A stretch of 64,000 nt of DNA from Azorhizobium oxalatiphilum (GTDB lineage: Bacteria > Pseudomonadota > Alphaproteobacteria > Rhizobiales > Xanthobacteraceae), in assembly GCF_014635325.1 (NCBI RefSeq), contig NZ_BMCT01000009.1, positions 186,001-250,000 on the forward strand. Reading direction: 5' to 3'. The notes beneath the pieces were generated by a model. That model was not told the origin of the DNA, did not search any database, and saw only the letters and a program-made list of their open reading frames with translations. Positions 46,740 to 56,326 of the stretch are shown piece by piece (position 1 is the stretch's first letter; each line of letters starts with the position of its first letter). The translations under genes and the position numbers were made by a program.

Positions 46740-47501
46740 ATGAAGGACGGGTTGCGGACGGCTGTCATGTGTTTCCTGGCCGTGCTGGTGGGCCTTGGCC
46801 TCGGCTTTGCGCTCGCCGCCACTTTCTGGGGCCGGCTGGTCGGCAGCATCAACAGCGAGAGCCTGTCCAACTGGCTCGGCTTCACGGGCGCCGTCATCGG
46901 CGCGCTGGCCACAGTCACGGCGGGCGCGCTGGCCTATGTGGGCGTGCTCTACAGCCATGCCGCCAGCACCCGCGATGGTGCGATCCACCGCATCACCGGT
47001 TATCTCGCCACCATCCGTAATCTCTATTCGCGCTGGCTGGAGATGAAGGACACGCCGGACAGCGATCCCGACCGGCTGATGAAGATCCACACTCTGCATG
47101 GCGAACTGCAGCGTCCCGAGATCACCGTCGCCCTCTATGATTCCATTCTGCAGGAAGATCAGGTGGCGATCTTCGTCTTCTGCAACACGCTGCGGGTGGC
47201 GCTCACCGACGGTCATCCCCACCAGCAGAATGCGGCGGAGATCGCCCTCTATATCTTCGATGACGTGACGCGGGCGCTGACCATCCGCAAGCGCCTGCTG
47301 GAGGAGGGCAATCCGCTCCACAAGGTGCAGAACACCAAATTCCTGAAGCCGGAGCCCTATATCAAGGCGCTGTCCAGCGGTGAAAAGAGCGAACTCGCCG
47401 CCCGCAAAGCCTGGGTCAGCCATGCCCCGGCGCAGGATGACGACACGCTGCCGGACCAGGTCGTCGCCAGTGCCGAAAGAGTCATCAAGGCCGGCATGTG
47501 A
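46740..47501 (+). CDS. Uncharacterised membrane protein with two N-terminal helices
   Basis: A 253-residue protein I cannot assign. ATG 46740 has AAGGGGAGCGG upstream. Two membrane helices occupy about 8-30 and 46-70 (TGAVIGALATVTAGALAYVGVL), then a helical soluble part (about 78-253) with RITGYLATIRNLYSRWLEMKD, EDQVAIFVFCNTLRVALTDG and ALYIFDDVTRALTIRKRLLEEG. The layout resembles membrane-anchored sensor or signalling stubs, but no known domain is visible. It lies alone before dnaE with its own promoter region, 245 bases from the EamA gene on the other strand. Confidence 0.75.
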   Translation: MKDGLRTAVMCFLAVLVGLGLGFALAATFWGRLVGSINSESLSNWLGFTGAVIGALATVTAGALAYVGVLYSHAASTRDGAIHRITGYLATIRNLYSRWLEMKDTPDSDPDRLMKIHTLHGELQRPEITVALYDSILQEDQVAIFVFCNTLRVALTDGHPHQQNAAEIALYIFDDVTRALTIRKRLLEEGNPLHKVQNTKFLKPEPYIKALSSGEKSELAARKAWVSHAPAQDDDTLPDQVVASAERVIKAGM

Positions 47502-47613
47502 CACCCGCGCCCTGAGGATGGCGGGGATGACGCAAGCGTTCATTCTCTGGCGAGCCGACTGGCCTTAAGATGACCCGTCCCCGACTCGACCCCCAGAGAT
47601 ACGTTCCAGCACC

Positions 47614-50600
47614 ATGCGCGATCCCGGCTTCGTTCATCTCCATGTCCATTCCGCCTATTCGCTGCTGGAAGGGGCGCTGACGATCAAGGCGCTGGAGAAG
47701 TTCGCCACCGCCGATGCCCAGCCGGCGCTGGCGCTCACCGATACGGGCAATCTCTTCGGCGCGCTGGAATTCTCCGAGAAGATGTTCGGTGCCGGCATCC
47801 AGCCGATCGCCGGAGCAACCCTTGCCCTGGACCTGCCGGAAGTCGTCACCCCGCGTGGCGGCCTCGTGCCGAAGAAGCCGCGCATCGTGCTGCTGGCCGC
47901 CCGCGAGAGCGGCTGGCGCAATCTCATGGCGCTGGTGTCGCGTGCCTATCTCGACACCCCCAATGACGAGGAAGCGCGCATCACGCTGGAGTGGCTCGCC
48001 GCTCATGGCGACGGGCTGATCGCGCTCACCGGCGGCCCCTCAGGTCCCATCGACAAGGCGCTGGTGGCCGGCCATGCGGACGTGGCTGCCACCCGCCTCG
48101 ACCAGCTCGCCACCATCTTCGGCGACCGGCTCTATGTGGAATTGCAGCGCCACCACTGGGATCCCGAGCGCGTTGCCGAGCCCGGCCTGCTCGATCTCGC
48201 CTATGCCAAGGGCCTGCCGCTGGTGGCGGCCAACGAGCCCTTCTTCGGTGCCCAGAGCGACTACAACGCCCATGACGCGCTGATCGCCATCGCCGAATCC
48301 AAGCTGCTCTCCGAGGGCGACCGCCGGCGCCTTACCCCGGAGCACCGTTTCAAGACCCGCGCCGAAATGCTGGAGCTGTTCGCGGATCTGCCCGAGGCGA
48401 CCGCCAACACGGTGGAGATCGCCCAGCGCTGCGCCTATCGCGTGCGCACCGTGAAACCCATCCTGCCGCGCTTCACCTCCGGCGGCGGCGGCGACGCGCT
48501 GGCGGAAGAAGCGGCCGAGCTGGTGCGGCAGGCGCAGGAAGGGCTTGCCGCCCGCCTCGCCAAGCACGGCACCTCGGACGGGCTGGAGGTCTCCGTCTAT
48601 GAGGAGCGCCTCGCCTACGAATTGTCCGTCATCGAGAAGATGAAGTTCCCCGGCTACTTCCTGATCGTGTCGGACTTCATCAAATGGGCGAAGGCGCACG
48701 ACATTCCGGTGGGACCAGGCCGTGGATCGGGTGCAGGCTCGCTGGTGGCCTATTCGCTCCAGATCACTGACCTTGATCCGCTGCGTTTCGGCCTGCTGTT
48801 CGAGCGCTTCCTGAACCCCGACCGCGTGTCCATGCCCGACTTCGACGTGGACTTCTGCCAGGACCGCCGCGAAGAGGTGATCCATTATGTGCAGCAGCGC
48901 TACGGGCGCTCGCAGGTGGCGCAGATCATCACCTTCGGTACCCTGCAGGCGCGCGGCGTGCTGCGCGACGTGGGCCGCGTGCTGGAAATGCCCTACGGGC
49001 AGGTGGACAAGCTCTGCAAGCTGGTGCCGCAGAATCCGGCTGCCCCCGTCACCCTGAAGCAGGCCATCGAGGATGAGCCGCGCCTTCAGGAAGCGCGCGA
49101 CAGCGAGGAGGTGGTCAAGCAGGCGTTCGACATCGCCGTGAGGCTGGAAGGCCTGAACCGCCACGCCTCCACCCATGCGGCGGGCATCGTGATCGGCGAC
49201 CGGCCCCTGCATGAGCTGGTGCCGCTCTATCGAGACCCCAAGTCCGATATGCCGGTCACTCAGTACAATATGAAGTGGGTGGAGCAGGCCGGGCTGGTGA
49301 AGTTCGACTTCCTCGGCCTGAAGACGCTGACCACCATCACCACGGCGGTGAAGCTGATCAAGCAGCTCGGCGTCGATCTCGACATCTCCAAGATCCCGCT
49401 GGACGATCCCAAGAGCTACGCCATGCTGGCCCGCGGCGAGACGGTGGGCGTGTTCCAGGTGGAAAGCGCGGGCATGCGCCGCGCCCTCGTGGACATGAAG
49501 GCCGACCGGATCGAGGATCTGATCGCGCTGGTGGCGCTCTATCGCCCCGGCCCCATGGCCAACATCCCGGTCTATTGCGACTGTAAGCACGGTCGCGCCC
49601 AGCCGGACTATATCCACGAGAAGCTCGAGCCCTACCTGAAGGAGACCTTCGGGGTCATCATCTATCAGGAACAGGTGATGCAGATCGCGCAGGCGCTGTC
49701 CGGCTATTCGCTGGGCGAAGCCGACCTGCTGCGCCGCGCCATGGGTAAGAAGATCCGTGCGGAAATGGAGAAGCAGCGCGAGCGCTTCGTCACTGGCGCC
49801 GGGGAGGGTGGTGTCCCGAAGGCGCAGGCGGATGCCATCTTCGACCTGCTGGCCAAGTTCGCCGACTACGGCTTCAACAAGTCGCATGCGGCGGCCTATG
49901 CGCTGGTCGCCTACCAGACCGCCTGGCTGAAGGCGAACTACCCCACCGAGTTCCTCGCCGCCTCCATGACGCTCGATATGGGCAATACGGACAAGCTGGC
50001 CGAATTCCGGCAGGACGCAACGCGGCTCGGCATCAAGGTGGTGCCGCCGAACGTGAACCTGTCGCAGCGCGACTTCTCGGTGGTGGATGGCAAGATCATC
50101 TACGCCATGGCCGCCATCAAGGGCGTGGGCGGGCAGGCGGTGGATGCGCTGGTGGCCGCGCGCGGCGACAAGCCGTTCAAGGATCTGGCGGATTTCGCCA
50201 ACCGCGTACCGGTGAAGATGGTCAACAAGCGCACGCTGGAGAATCTGGCCGCCGCCGGCTGCTTCGACGTGCTGGAGAAGAACCGCGCCCGTGTGTTCGC
50301 GGCGCTGGAGAATATCGTTTCCCATGCCCAGCGCATGGAGGCGGACCGCGCCTCGGGCCAGAACGACATGTTCGGCTCCGGCCCGGTCGCGGCCAAGCTG
50401 CCGCTGCCGGATGCGCCGCCCTGGATGCCGGCCGAACGGTTGCAGAAGGAATATGACAGCATCGGCTTCTTCCTCACCGGCCATCCGCTGGATGATTATG
50501 CGCAAGCCCTGAAGAAGATGCGGGTGCAGCCCTTCTCGGACTTCTCCCGTGCCGTGCGCAGCGGGGCGGCGGCCGGAAAGCTGGCCGCAACCGTGGTCTC

Positions 50601-51063
50601 GCGGCAGGAGCGCAAGACCAAGACCGGCAACCGCATGGGCATCGTCGGCCTGTCCGACCCCTCCGGCCATTTCGAGGCGGTGCTGTTCTCCGAAGGGCTG
50701 GCGCACTATCGCGACTTGCTGGAGCCGGGCACGCCGGTGCTGATGATGGTGGCGGCCGAACTGAACGGCGAGGATGTGCGCGTGCGCATCCAGTCCTGCG
50801 AGCGGCTCGACGAGGCGACCTCGCGTCATCACAAGAGCCTGCGCATCTTCGTCGATTCCACCAAGCCGCTGGACAGCATCGCCAAGCGCCTCGGCGGTGG
50901 CGGGGGCGGCGGACGGGGCGATGGCGAGGTCAGCCTCGTGCTGCTGATGGAGGAAGGCCGGGCCGAAGTGGAGATCCGCCTCGATGGCCGCTATCCGGTC
51001 TCGCCGCAGATCGCGGGCGCCATCAAGGCCATTCCCGGCGTGGTGCAGGTGGAGGCGGCGTGA
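47614..51063 (+). CDS. dnaE: DNA polymerase III subunit alpha
   Basis: A 1149-residue replicative polymerase. The N-terminal PHP domain starts VHLHVHSAYSLLEGAL. The catalytic acids are D411 and D413 in PDFDVDFCQDRRE and D565 in KFDFLGLKTL, matching the E. coli D401, D403, D555 set. GPGRGSGAGSLVAYSL and YQEQVMQIAQALSGYSLGEAD are further signatures. A helix-hairpin-helix region and an OB-fold (GKLAATVVSRQERKTKTGNR) follow, then a glycine-rich linker (GGGGGGGRG) and a short end domain. DnaE1 type, not the error-prone DnaE2. The next gene overlaps its stop. Confidence 0.98.
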   Translation: MRDPGFVHLHVHSAYSLLEGALTIKALEKFATADAQPALALTDTGNLFGALEFSEKMFGAGIQPIAGATLALDLPEVVTPRGGLVPKKPRIVLLAARESGWRNLMALVSRAYLDTPNDEEARITLEWLAAHGDGLIALTGGPSGPIDKALVAGHADVAATRLDQLATIFGDRLYVELQRHHWDPERVAEPGLLDLAYAKGLPLVAANEPFFGAQSDYNAHDALIAIAESKLLSEGDRRRLTPEHRFKTRAEMLELFADLPEATANTVEIAQRCAYRVRTVKPILPRFTSGGGGDALAEEAAELVRQAQEGLAARLAKHGTSDGLEVSVYEERLAYELSVIEKMKFPGYFLIVSDFIKWAKAHDIPVGPGRGSGAGSLVAYSLQITDLDPLRFGLLFERFLNPDRVSMPDFDVDFCQDRREEVIHYVQQRYGRSQVAQIITFGTLQARGVLRDVGRVLEMPYGQVDKLCKLVPQNPAAPVTLKQAIEDEPRLQEARDSEEVVKQAFDIAVRLEGLNRHASTHAAGIVIGDRPLHELVPLYRDPKSDMPVTQYNMKWVEQAGLVKFDFLGLKTLTTITTAVKLIKQLGVDLDISKIPLDDPKSYAMLARGETVGVFQVESAGMRRALVDMKADRIEDLIALVALYRPGPMANIPVYCDCKHGRAQPDYIHEKLEPYLKETFGVIIYQEQVMQIAQALSGYSLGEADLLRRAMGKKIRAEMEKQRERFVTGAGEGGVPKAQADAIFDLLAKFADYGFNKSHAAAYALVAYQTAWLKANYPTEFLAASMTLDMGNTDKLAEFRQDATRLGIKVVPPNVNLSQRDFSVVDGKIIYAMAAIKGVGGQAVDALVAARGDKPFKDLADFANRVPVKMVNKRTLENLAAAGCFDVLEKNRARVFAALENIVSHAQRMEADRASGQNDMFGSGPVAAKLPLPDAPPWMPAERLQKEYDSIGFFLTGHPLDDYAQALKKMRVQPFSDFSRAVRSGAAAGKLAATVVSRQERKTKTGNRMGIVGLSDPSGHFEAVLFSEGLAHYRDLLEPGTPVLMMVAAELNGEDVRVRIQSCERLDEATSRHHKSLRIFVDSTKPLDSIAKRLGGGGGGGRGDGEVSLVLLMEEGRAEVEIRLDGRYPVSPQIAGAIKAIPGVVQVEAA

Positions 51064-51908
51064 GGACAGGGGAGGGCGCGCCTGCCGCGCCCGGCCCGTT
51101 CGATCCGGACGCCTACCGGGCCGGACTGCGCGGCGAGCTGTTCTGGATGGCCGCCGACCAGACGGTGGCCTTCGACGATATCCTCCGCATGCCCATCCGC
51201 GACCGGCCCGCCTTTCAGGACCGGGTGCTGGCCTATCTGCAAACGATACACGCTTTGGCACCGGAAGCGCCGCTCAGCCGGGTGGAGGACGCTTTCGACG
51301 GTCTGCTCGCGGACTTGCGCCGGGCGGGTGAGGACACCGACCGCTTGCTGCTGTGGCTGGGCGCGCAGGAGGATTATCCGGGCGAGGACCGCCTCGGCGT
51401 CGGGGCGCTGGCGGCATGGCGCGATGCCTTCTGGCGCTGGACGGCCGGCACGGCGGCGTTGCCGCGAGAGCTGGTGCCGGTGGCTTTGCTTGAAACGTAT
51501 CGGGCGGAGGTGGCCGCACCCCGCGAAGCCCTGTTCGTCCGTAGCCGGGAGGCGCGCGGGCGCTTCCTGTCCTGCCCCGAGTCCCGCTCCAGCCGCGACA
51601 ACCTCCTGTGGGGCATCTACTTTTCCGGCGTGGAGACGGATCCCACCACGCTGTTCCGTCCGCTGGTGGACAACAGGCTGCATCGCCAGTGGTGGCGCCG
51701 GCATCGCCTGAGCCTGACGCCTCCTGCCAGGGCGGCGCTGTTCGATGCGCTGGTGGAGACTATCCAGCGTCACGGCGATCCGCAGGTGCAGGACTGGTCC
51801 TGCGTCCAGCCCATCGATGATGCGTTGCGCGTGGACGATATCCCCGATTTCGATCGCTATGCGCGTGCTGCGCAAGATGTACGAAGCGCCGGTCCGAGCA
51901 TTCCCTGA
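51060..51908 (+). CDS. Unrecognised 282-residue soluble protein coupled to dnaE
   Basis: A GTG start overlaps the dnaE stop (GTGA), so translation is probably coupled. No signal peptide or membrane helix is seen, and I do not recognise a family. The protein is rich in Trp and Arg and mostly helical by appearance: ELFWMAADQTVAFDDILRMP, ALAAWRDAFWRWTAGTAALP, CPESRSSRDNLLWGIYFSGVE, LHRQWWRRHRLSLTPPARAAL. Two cysteines lie in the second half. The position after the replicative polymerase is suggestive, but no functional motif supports a DNA role. Confidence 0.7.
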   Translation: MRTGEGAPAAPGPFDPDAYRAGLRGELFWMAADQTVAFDDILRMPIRDRPAFQDRVLAYLQTIHALAPEAPLSRVEDAFDGLLADLRRAGEDTDRLLLWLGAQEDYPGEDRLGVGALAAWRDAFWRWTAGTAALPRELVPVALLETYRAEVAAPREALFVRSREARGRFLSCPESRSSRDNLLWGIYFSGVETDPTTLFRPLVDNRLHRQWWRRHRLSLTPPARAALFDALVETIQRHGDPQVQDWSCVQPIDDALRVDDIPDFDRYARAAQDVRSAGPSIP

Positions 51909-51994
51909 ATTTCCAGCGCGAAGGCCCGATCGCTGAGGCTTTTCCGATGCGACACATGGCTGCAATGCAGTATATTTGTCCGCCAAAGGTTGAG

Positions 51995-52041
51995 ATTGTG
52001 AAGAATTTGCGGTTTATGGGCGGCAAATTCCCCTCCACAAT
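51995..52041. promoter_or_regulatory. Nested inverted repeat upstream of the BCCT gene
   Basis: Two stems are nested: ATTGTG (51995-52000) with CACAAT (52036-52041), and AATTTGC (52004-52010) with GCAAATT (52023-52029), around a 12-base loop. It ends 13 bases before the start codon, so as RNA it could affect ribosome binding, and as DNA it could be an operator. Confidence 0.45.
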
Positions 52042-52054
52042 CCCATAGGTGGTC

Positions 52055-54049
52055 ATGCCTTCCAGTCTGAAAATCAATCCGCCCGTGTTCTTTGGTTCGA
52101 TATTGATTGTCGTCCTGTTTTCTTCAATCGGCGTATTGTTTCCAGATCGGGCAGGGGAGATATTCGGGCAGATACAGAGTTCCATCCTGAAATCGTTCGG
52201 CTGGCTGTATCTCCTCGCGGTCGGCATTTTTCTCGCTGCCGCCATCATCTTTTCCATGGGGCGTTTCGGTCGTCTGAAGCTTGGTCCGGACGATTCTGTG
52301 CCTGACTTCCGTTTTTCCTCATGGGTTGCCATGCTGTTCGCGGCGGGCATGGGCATCGGCATCATGTTCTATGCCGTCAGCGAGCCCATCACCCATTTCA
52401 TGGCCCCGCCCACCGCCGAGCCGCGCTCGGTGGCGGCGGTGCGCGAGGCCATGGCGGTGACGTTCTTCCACTGGGGCATCCATGCCTGGGCCATCTATGC
52501 GGTGGTGGGCCTGTCGCTGGCCTATTTCGGCTATCGCTACAATCTGCCGCTGACCATCCGCTCCGGCCTCTATCCGCTCCTGAAGGATCGCATCCACGGG
52601 CCGATCGGCCATGCGGTCGATATCTTCGCGGTGGTATCCACCATCTTCGGCCTCGCGACCTCCATGGGGCTCGGCGTGCTGCAGATCAACGCCGGTCTCA
52701 ACTATCTGCTCGGCGTGCCGGCGACCCCGCTGGTGCAACTGGCGCTGATGGCGTTCGTGACCTTCTGCGCCACGGCTTCCGCCCTGTCCGGCGTGGAGAA
52801 GGGCGTGCGCCTGCTCTCCGAGACCAACATGGTGGTGGCCATCGCGCTCATGCTGTTCGTGATCGTGGTCGGCCCCAGCAGCATGATCTTCCGCGATTTC
52901 GTCCAGAACATCGGCCTCTATCTCGATACGATGGTGCTGCGGACCTTCAACATCTTCGCCTACGGCCCGCCCAAGCCGTGGATCGAGGACTGGACGCTGT
53001 TCTACTGGGCGTGGTGGATTGCCTGGGCGCCGTTCGTCGGCATGTTCATCGCGCGCATCTCGCGCGGGCGCACGGTGCAGGAGTTCGTCGTCGCCGTGCT
53101 GTTCGTGCCGGCCGGTTTCACCTTCTTCTGGATGACGGTGTTCGGCAATACGGCCATCTTCATCGACACGACGGTGGCGAACGGGGCCTTGTCCGCAGCG
53201 GTGGCGAAGGACATGTCCATGGGCCTCTATCACTTCCTGGAATATCTGCCGTTCACGCCGATTACCTGCGCGGTCGCGATCTTCCTGGTGGCGATCTCCT
53301 TCATCTCCTCGGCCGACTCGGGCGCGTTGGTGGTCGATGCCATTGCCTCGGGCGGCGACACCGACACGCCCGCCCTCCAGCGTCTGTTCTGGTGTCTCCT
53401 GATTGCGGTGGTAGCCACGGTATTGTTGCTGGCGGGCGGTCTCGATGCGCTGCAGTCGGCCACCATCACCAGCGCTTTGCCATTCACCCTGGTCACGCTG
53501 GCGCTGGTGTGGGCGCTGTTCGTCGGCATGAAAGCGGACCTCGCCCAGCGCGAGGCGCAGTCGGCCCAGCCGGTGGTGCCGCCCGCCCAGCCGGCCTCCG
53601 GTCTGACGTGGCAGCGTCGTCTGGCGCTCATCCTGCACGCCCCGTCGCAGAAGGAGGTGGAAGCCTTCATCCTGCGCGAGGTGCGCCCGGCGCTGGAGCA
53701 GGTGGCGGGCGAGCTGACGCGGCGCGGTCGCCCTGCCGAGGTGCGCGAGGAGAATGGCGCGGTGGCGCTGCATGCGCCGGCGGAGGGCATGCGCGACTTC
53801 ACCTATGGCGTGACGCTGACGGCGCACCGCCTGCCGGCCTTCTCTGCCCATGAGGCGGCGAAGCCGGAGAATCGCTACGAGGCCCGCACCCATTTCTCCA
53901 ACGGCGCGCGGGACTATGATGTGATGGCCATGACCCGCGACCAGATCATCGCCGACGTTCTGGCGCAGTTCGAGTGCTACCTGCTGCTGGTGCAGTCGCC
54001 GCAGACCCAGCTCGTGGCCGGTGCGCCGGAGCATGTGCTGGCGGTGTAG
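52055..54049 (+). CDS. BCCT-family betaine/choline/carnitine transporter
   Basis: A 664-residue permease with 12 expected helices. The substrate-site stretch is seen as [20 protein letters not shown], followed by the second BCCT signature [26 protein letters not shown], both intact. A cytosolic C-terminal domain of about 150 residues (from about 515) resembles the BetT regulatory tail that senses osmotic conditions. Substrate, whether glycine betaine, choline or another, is not decided. The first 85 codons use AT-rich codons unlike the rest. A nested inverted repeat lies just upstream. Confidence 0.92.
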   Translation: MPSSLKINPPVFFGSILIVVLFSSIGVLFPDRAGEIFGQIQSSILKSFGWLYLLAVGIFLAAAIIFSMGRFGRLKLGPDDSVPDFRFSSWVAMLFAAGMGIGIMFYAVSEPITHFMAPPTAEPRSVAAVREAMAVTFFHWGIHAWAIYAVVGLSLAYFGYRYNLPLTIRSGLYPLLKDRIHGPIGHAVDIFAVVSTIFGLATSMGLGVLQINAGLNYLLGVPATPLVQLALMAFVTFCATASALSGVEKGVRLLSETNMVVAIALMLFVIVVGPSSMIFRDFVQNIGLYLDTMVLRTFNIFAYGPPKPWIEDWTLFYWAWWIAWAPFVGMFIARISRGRTVQEFVVAVLFVPAGFTFFWMTVFGNTAIFIDTTVANGALSAAVAKDMSMGLYHFLEYLPFTPITCAVAIFLVAISFISSADSGALVVDAIASGGDTDTPALQRLFWCLLIAVVATVLLLAGGLDALQSATITSALPFTLVTLALVWALFVGMKADLAQREAQSAQPVVPPAQPASGLTWQRRLALILHAPSQKEVEAFILREVRPALEQVAGELTRRGRPAEVREENGAVALHAPAEGMRDFTYGVTLTAHRLPAFSAHEAAKPENRYEARTHFSNGARDYDVMAMTRDQIIADVLAQFECYLLLVQSPQTQLVAGAPEHVLAV

Positions 54050-54140
54050 GGATGGTGGCCGGAGGGGAGGGCGGTGCGCCTTTGTGCGCCCGCCGTCCTG
54101 TCCGCCGTCCTGCGTCCGGTGGGTAAAAGGCATTCGCGCC

Positions 54141-54169
54141 TTGCCCTTTCGGCCGCCTTCGGTTATTAG
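54141..54169 (+). promoter_or_regulatory. Candidate promoter of the rpsB operon
   Basis: TTGCCC (54141-54146) and TATTAG (54164-54169) are spaced by 17 bases, 107 bases before the rpsB start. This is the best sigma-70-type match near rpsB and fits a strong housekeeping promoter, but it is by eye. Confidence 0.45.
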
Positions 54170-54275
54170 CCGCGCCATTCCGCACGCGGACACTCGGGCC
54201 ATGTGGCCCATCCGGTGCCTTTGATCCCAAAGGATCGAGGGTACGTCCGCGGAGGCTCAACCGGAGAATACCAAA

Positions 54276-55277
54276 GTGGCTCTTCCCGATTATTCCATGC
54301 GCCAGCTCCTCGAAGCCGGCGTGCACTTCGGCCACCAGTCTCACCGCTGGAACCCCAAGATGGCGCAGTACATCTTCGGTGTGCGCAACAACATCCACAT
54401 TCTCGACCTGTCGCAGACCGTGCCGGCGCTGCACCGCGCCCTGCAGGCCGTGTCCGACACCGTGGCCCAGGGTGGCCGCGTGCTGTTCGTCGGCACCAAG
54501 CGCCAGGCCCAGGAGCAGGTGGCGGACGCCGCCCGCCGCTCCGCCCAGTACTATGTGAACTCCCGCTGGCTCGGCGGCATGCTCACCAACTGGAAGACCA
54601 TTTCCAACTCGATCGCCCGCCTGAAGAAGCTCGAAGAGATGCTGGCCGGCGGCGAGCAGGGTGGCGGCTACACCAAGAAGGAGCGCCTGACCCTCTCCCG
54701 TGAAAAGGAGAAGCTGGAGCGCGCTCTCGGTGGTATCCGTGACATGGGCGGCCTGCCCGACCTGCTGTTCGTGATCGACACGAACAAGGAAGACATCGCC
54801 GTGAAGGAGGCCCAGCGCCTCGGCATCCCGGTGGCGGCCATCCTCGACACCAATTCCGATCCGGACGGCATCGCCTTCCCGGTTCCCGGCAACGATGACG
54901 CCGGCCGCGCCATCCAGCTCTATTGCGACCTCGTCGCCCGCGCCGCCATCGACGGCATCGGCCGTGGCCAGAGCGATCTGGGTGTGGATCTCGGCGAAGT
55001 CGAGGCTCCCGCCGAGGATCTGCCCGCTTCTGACAGCGTGTGGGTGGCCTTCGAGCCCCTCTCCGGTCCGCGCGGCGTCGCCGACGACCTGAAGAAGCTG
55101 ACGGGCGTGTCCCCCGAGATCGAGCAGAAGCTGAACGAGATCGGTGTGTTCCACTTCTCGCAGCTGGCCGACATCGCCGCCGCTGATGCCGTGCGCATCG
55201 GCGAAGAGGTGGGTCTGCCGGGCCGCGTGGACGGTTGGGTCGCCCAGGCGAAGGAGTTCTCCGCCGAAGCGGAGTGA
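54276..55277 (+). CDS. rpsB: 30S ribosomal protein S2 with C-terminal extension
   Basis: A 333-residue protein with a GTG start following CCGGAG. The core (1-250) has the S2 signatures [51 protein letters not shown] and [27 protein letters not shown]. The last 85 residues are an extension: an acidic linker, then a helix-hairpin-helix-like unit ([20 protein letters not shown] and [20 protein letters not shown]). Extended S2 occurs in related alphaproteobacteria; E. coli S2 has 241. The gene heads the rpsB-bamA run. Confidence 0.97.
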   Translation: MALPDYSMRQLLEAGVHFGHQSHRWNPKMAQYIFGVRNNIHILDLSQTVPALHRALQAVSDTVAQGGRVLFVGTKRQAQEQVADAARRSAQYYVNSRWLGGMLTNWKTISNSIARLKKLEEMLAGGEQGGGYTKKERLTLSREKEKLERALGGIRDMGGLPDLLFVIDTNKEDIAVKEAQRLGIPVAAILDTNSDPDGIAFPVPGNDDAGRAIQLYCDLVARAAIDGIGRGQSDLGVDLGEVEAPAEDLPASDSVWVAFEPLSGPRGVADDLKKLTGVSPEIEQKLNEIGVFHFSQLADIAAADAVRIGEEVGLPGRVDGWVAQAKEFSAEAE

Positions 55278-55321
55278 ACCTTTCGGACGTTTGAAACTTT
55301 GGATTAGGGGCGCAGCCCCGG

Positions 55322-55352
55322 CGGCCGGCTCGGGAACCACCCCAGCCGGCCG
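55322..55352. other. Hairpin between rpsB and tsf
   Basis: CGGCCGGCT (55322-55330) pairs with AGCCGGCCG (55344-55352) in the 102-base gap between rpsB and tsf. There is no T-tract, so it is likely an mRNA structure that tunes or processes the rpsB-tsf message and not a terminator. Confidence 0.45.
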
Positions 55353-55379
55353 TGGCATGAGAAGAAGAGGAAGCTGAGC

Positions 55380-56303
55380 ATGGTCGAGATCACAGCAGGG
55401 CTCGTGAAGGATCTCCGCGAAAAGACCGGCGCCGGCATGATGGACTGCAAGACGGCGCTCAAGGAGAATGGCGGCGACATCGAAGCCGCCATCGACTGGC
55501 TGCGCACGAAGGGTCTCGCCAAGGCCGCCAAGAAGGCCGGCCGCGTGGCCGCCGAAGGTCTGGTCGCCGTCGAGTCGTCGGGCCGCACCGCCACCGCGCT
55601 GGAAGTCAATGCCGAGACCGACTTCGTCGCCCGCAACGCCGACTTCCAGGCGTTCGTGCGCGAGGCCGCCAAGATCGCCCTCAACACCGATGGCACCATC
55701 GAGGCCCTGACCGCCGCCCACTTCCCGGGCGAGAGCGTCACCGTCGGCGAGCGTCTGACGAGCCTGATCGCCACCATTGGCGAGAACATGAGCCTGCGTC
55801 GCTCGACCAAGCTGACCGTCTCCAAGGGCTTCATCGCCTCCTACGTGCACGGTGCCGTGACCGAGGGCCAGGGCCGCATCGGCGTGCTCGTGGCCATGGA
55901 GTCCGAAGGTGACGTGGAGAAGCTGGCCACCCTCGGTCGCCAGATCGCCATGCATGTGGCTGCCCTGAACCCGCTGGCGCTGGACGCCTCGGGCATCGAC
56001 GCCGCCACCATCGAGCGTGAGAAGGCCATCCTGATCGAGAAGAATCAGGGCAAGCCGGCCAACGTTCTGGAGAAGATCGCCGAGAACGGCATCAAGACCT
56101 TCTTCAAGGAAGTCACCCTGCTCGAGCAGCCCTTCGTGCACGACGGTTCCAAGACCGTCGCCCAGGTGCTGAAGGAGAAGGAGGGTTCGGTCGGCGCGCC
56201 GATCAAGCTCACGGGCTTCGTGCGTTATGCCCTCGGCGAGGGTATCGAGAAGGAAGAGACCGACTTCGCGGCTGAAGTCGCCGCTGCGGCCGGCCAGTCC
56301 TGA
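55380..56303 (+). CDS. tsf: Translation elongation factor Ts
   Basis: A 307-residue nucleotide exchange factor for EF-Tu. The N-terminal UBA-like domain with [20 protein letters not shown] and the EF-Ts core signature [20 protein letters not shown] are present; TDFVAR carries the Phe/Asp pair that works against EF-Tu. Length fits the family. The start follows GAAGAAGAGGAAGC. It lies 23 bases before pyrH. Confidence 0.98.
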   Translation: MVEITAGLVKDLREKTGAGMMDCKTALKENGGDIEAAIDWLRTKGLAKAAKKAGRVAAEGLVAVESSGRTATALEVNAETDFVARNADFQAFVREAAKIALNTDGTIEALTAAHFPGESVTVGERLTSLIATIGENMSLRRSTKLTVSKGFIASYVHGAVTEGQGRIGVLVAMESEGDVEKLATLGRQIAMHVAALNPLALDASGIDAATIEREKAILIEKNQGKPANVLEKIAENGIKTFFKEVTLLEQPFVHDGSKTVAQVLKEKEGSVGAPIKLTGFVRYALGEGIEKEETDFAAEVAAAAGQS

Positions 56304-56326
56304 CCGGCGGCGGAGAGGGCACGTCC

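Noticed and set aside
48040-51261. Minus-strand open frame of about 1070 codons antisense to dnaE
   Set aside because: The plus strand encodes a full, motif-perfect DnaE. The antisense product has no recognisable domain and is rich in His, Gln and Arg, as expected from the complement of high-GC coding DNA.
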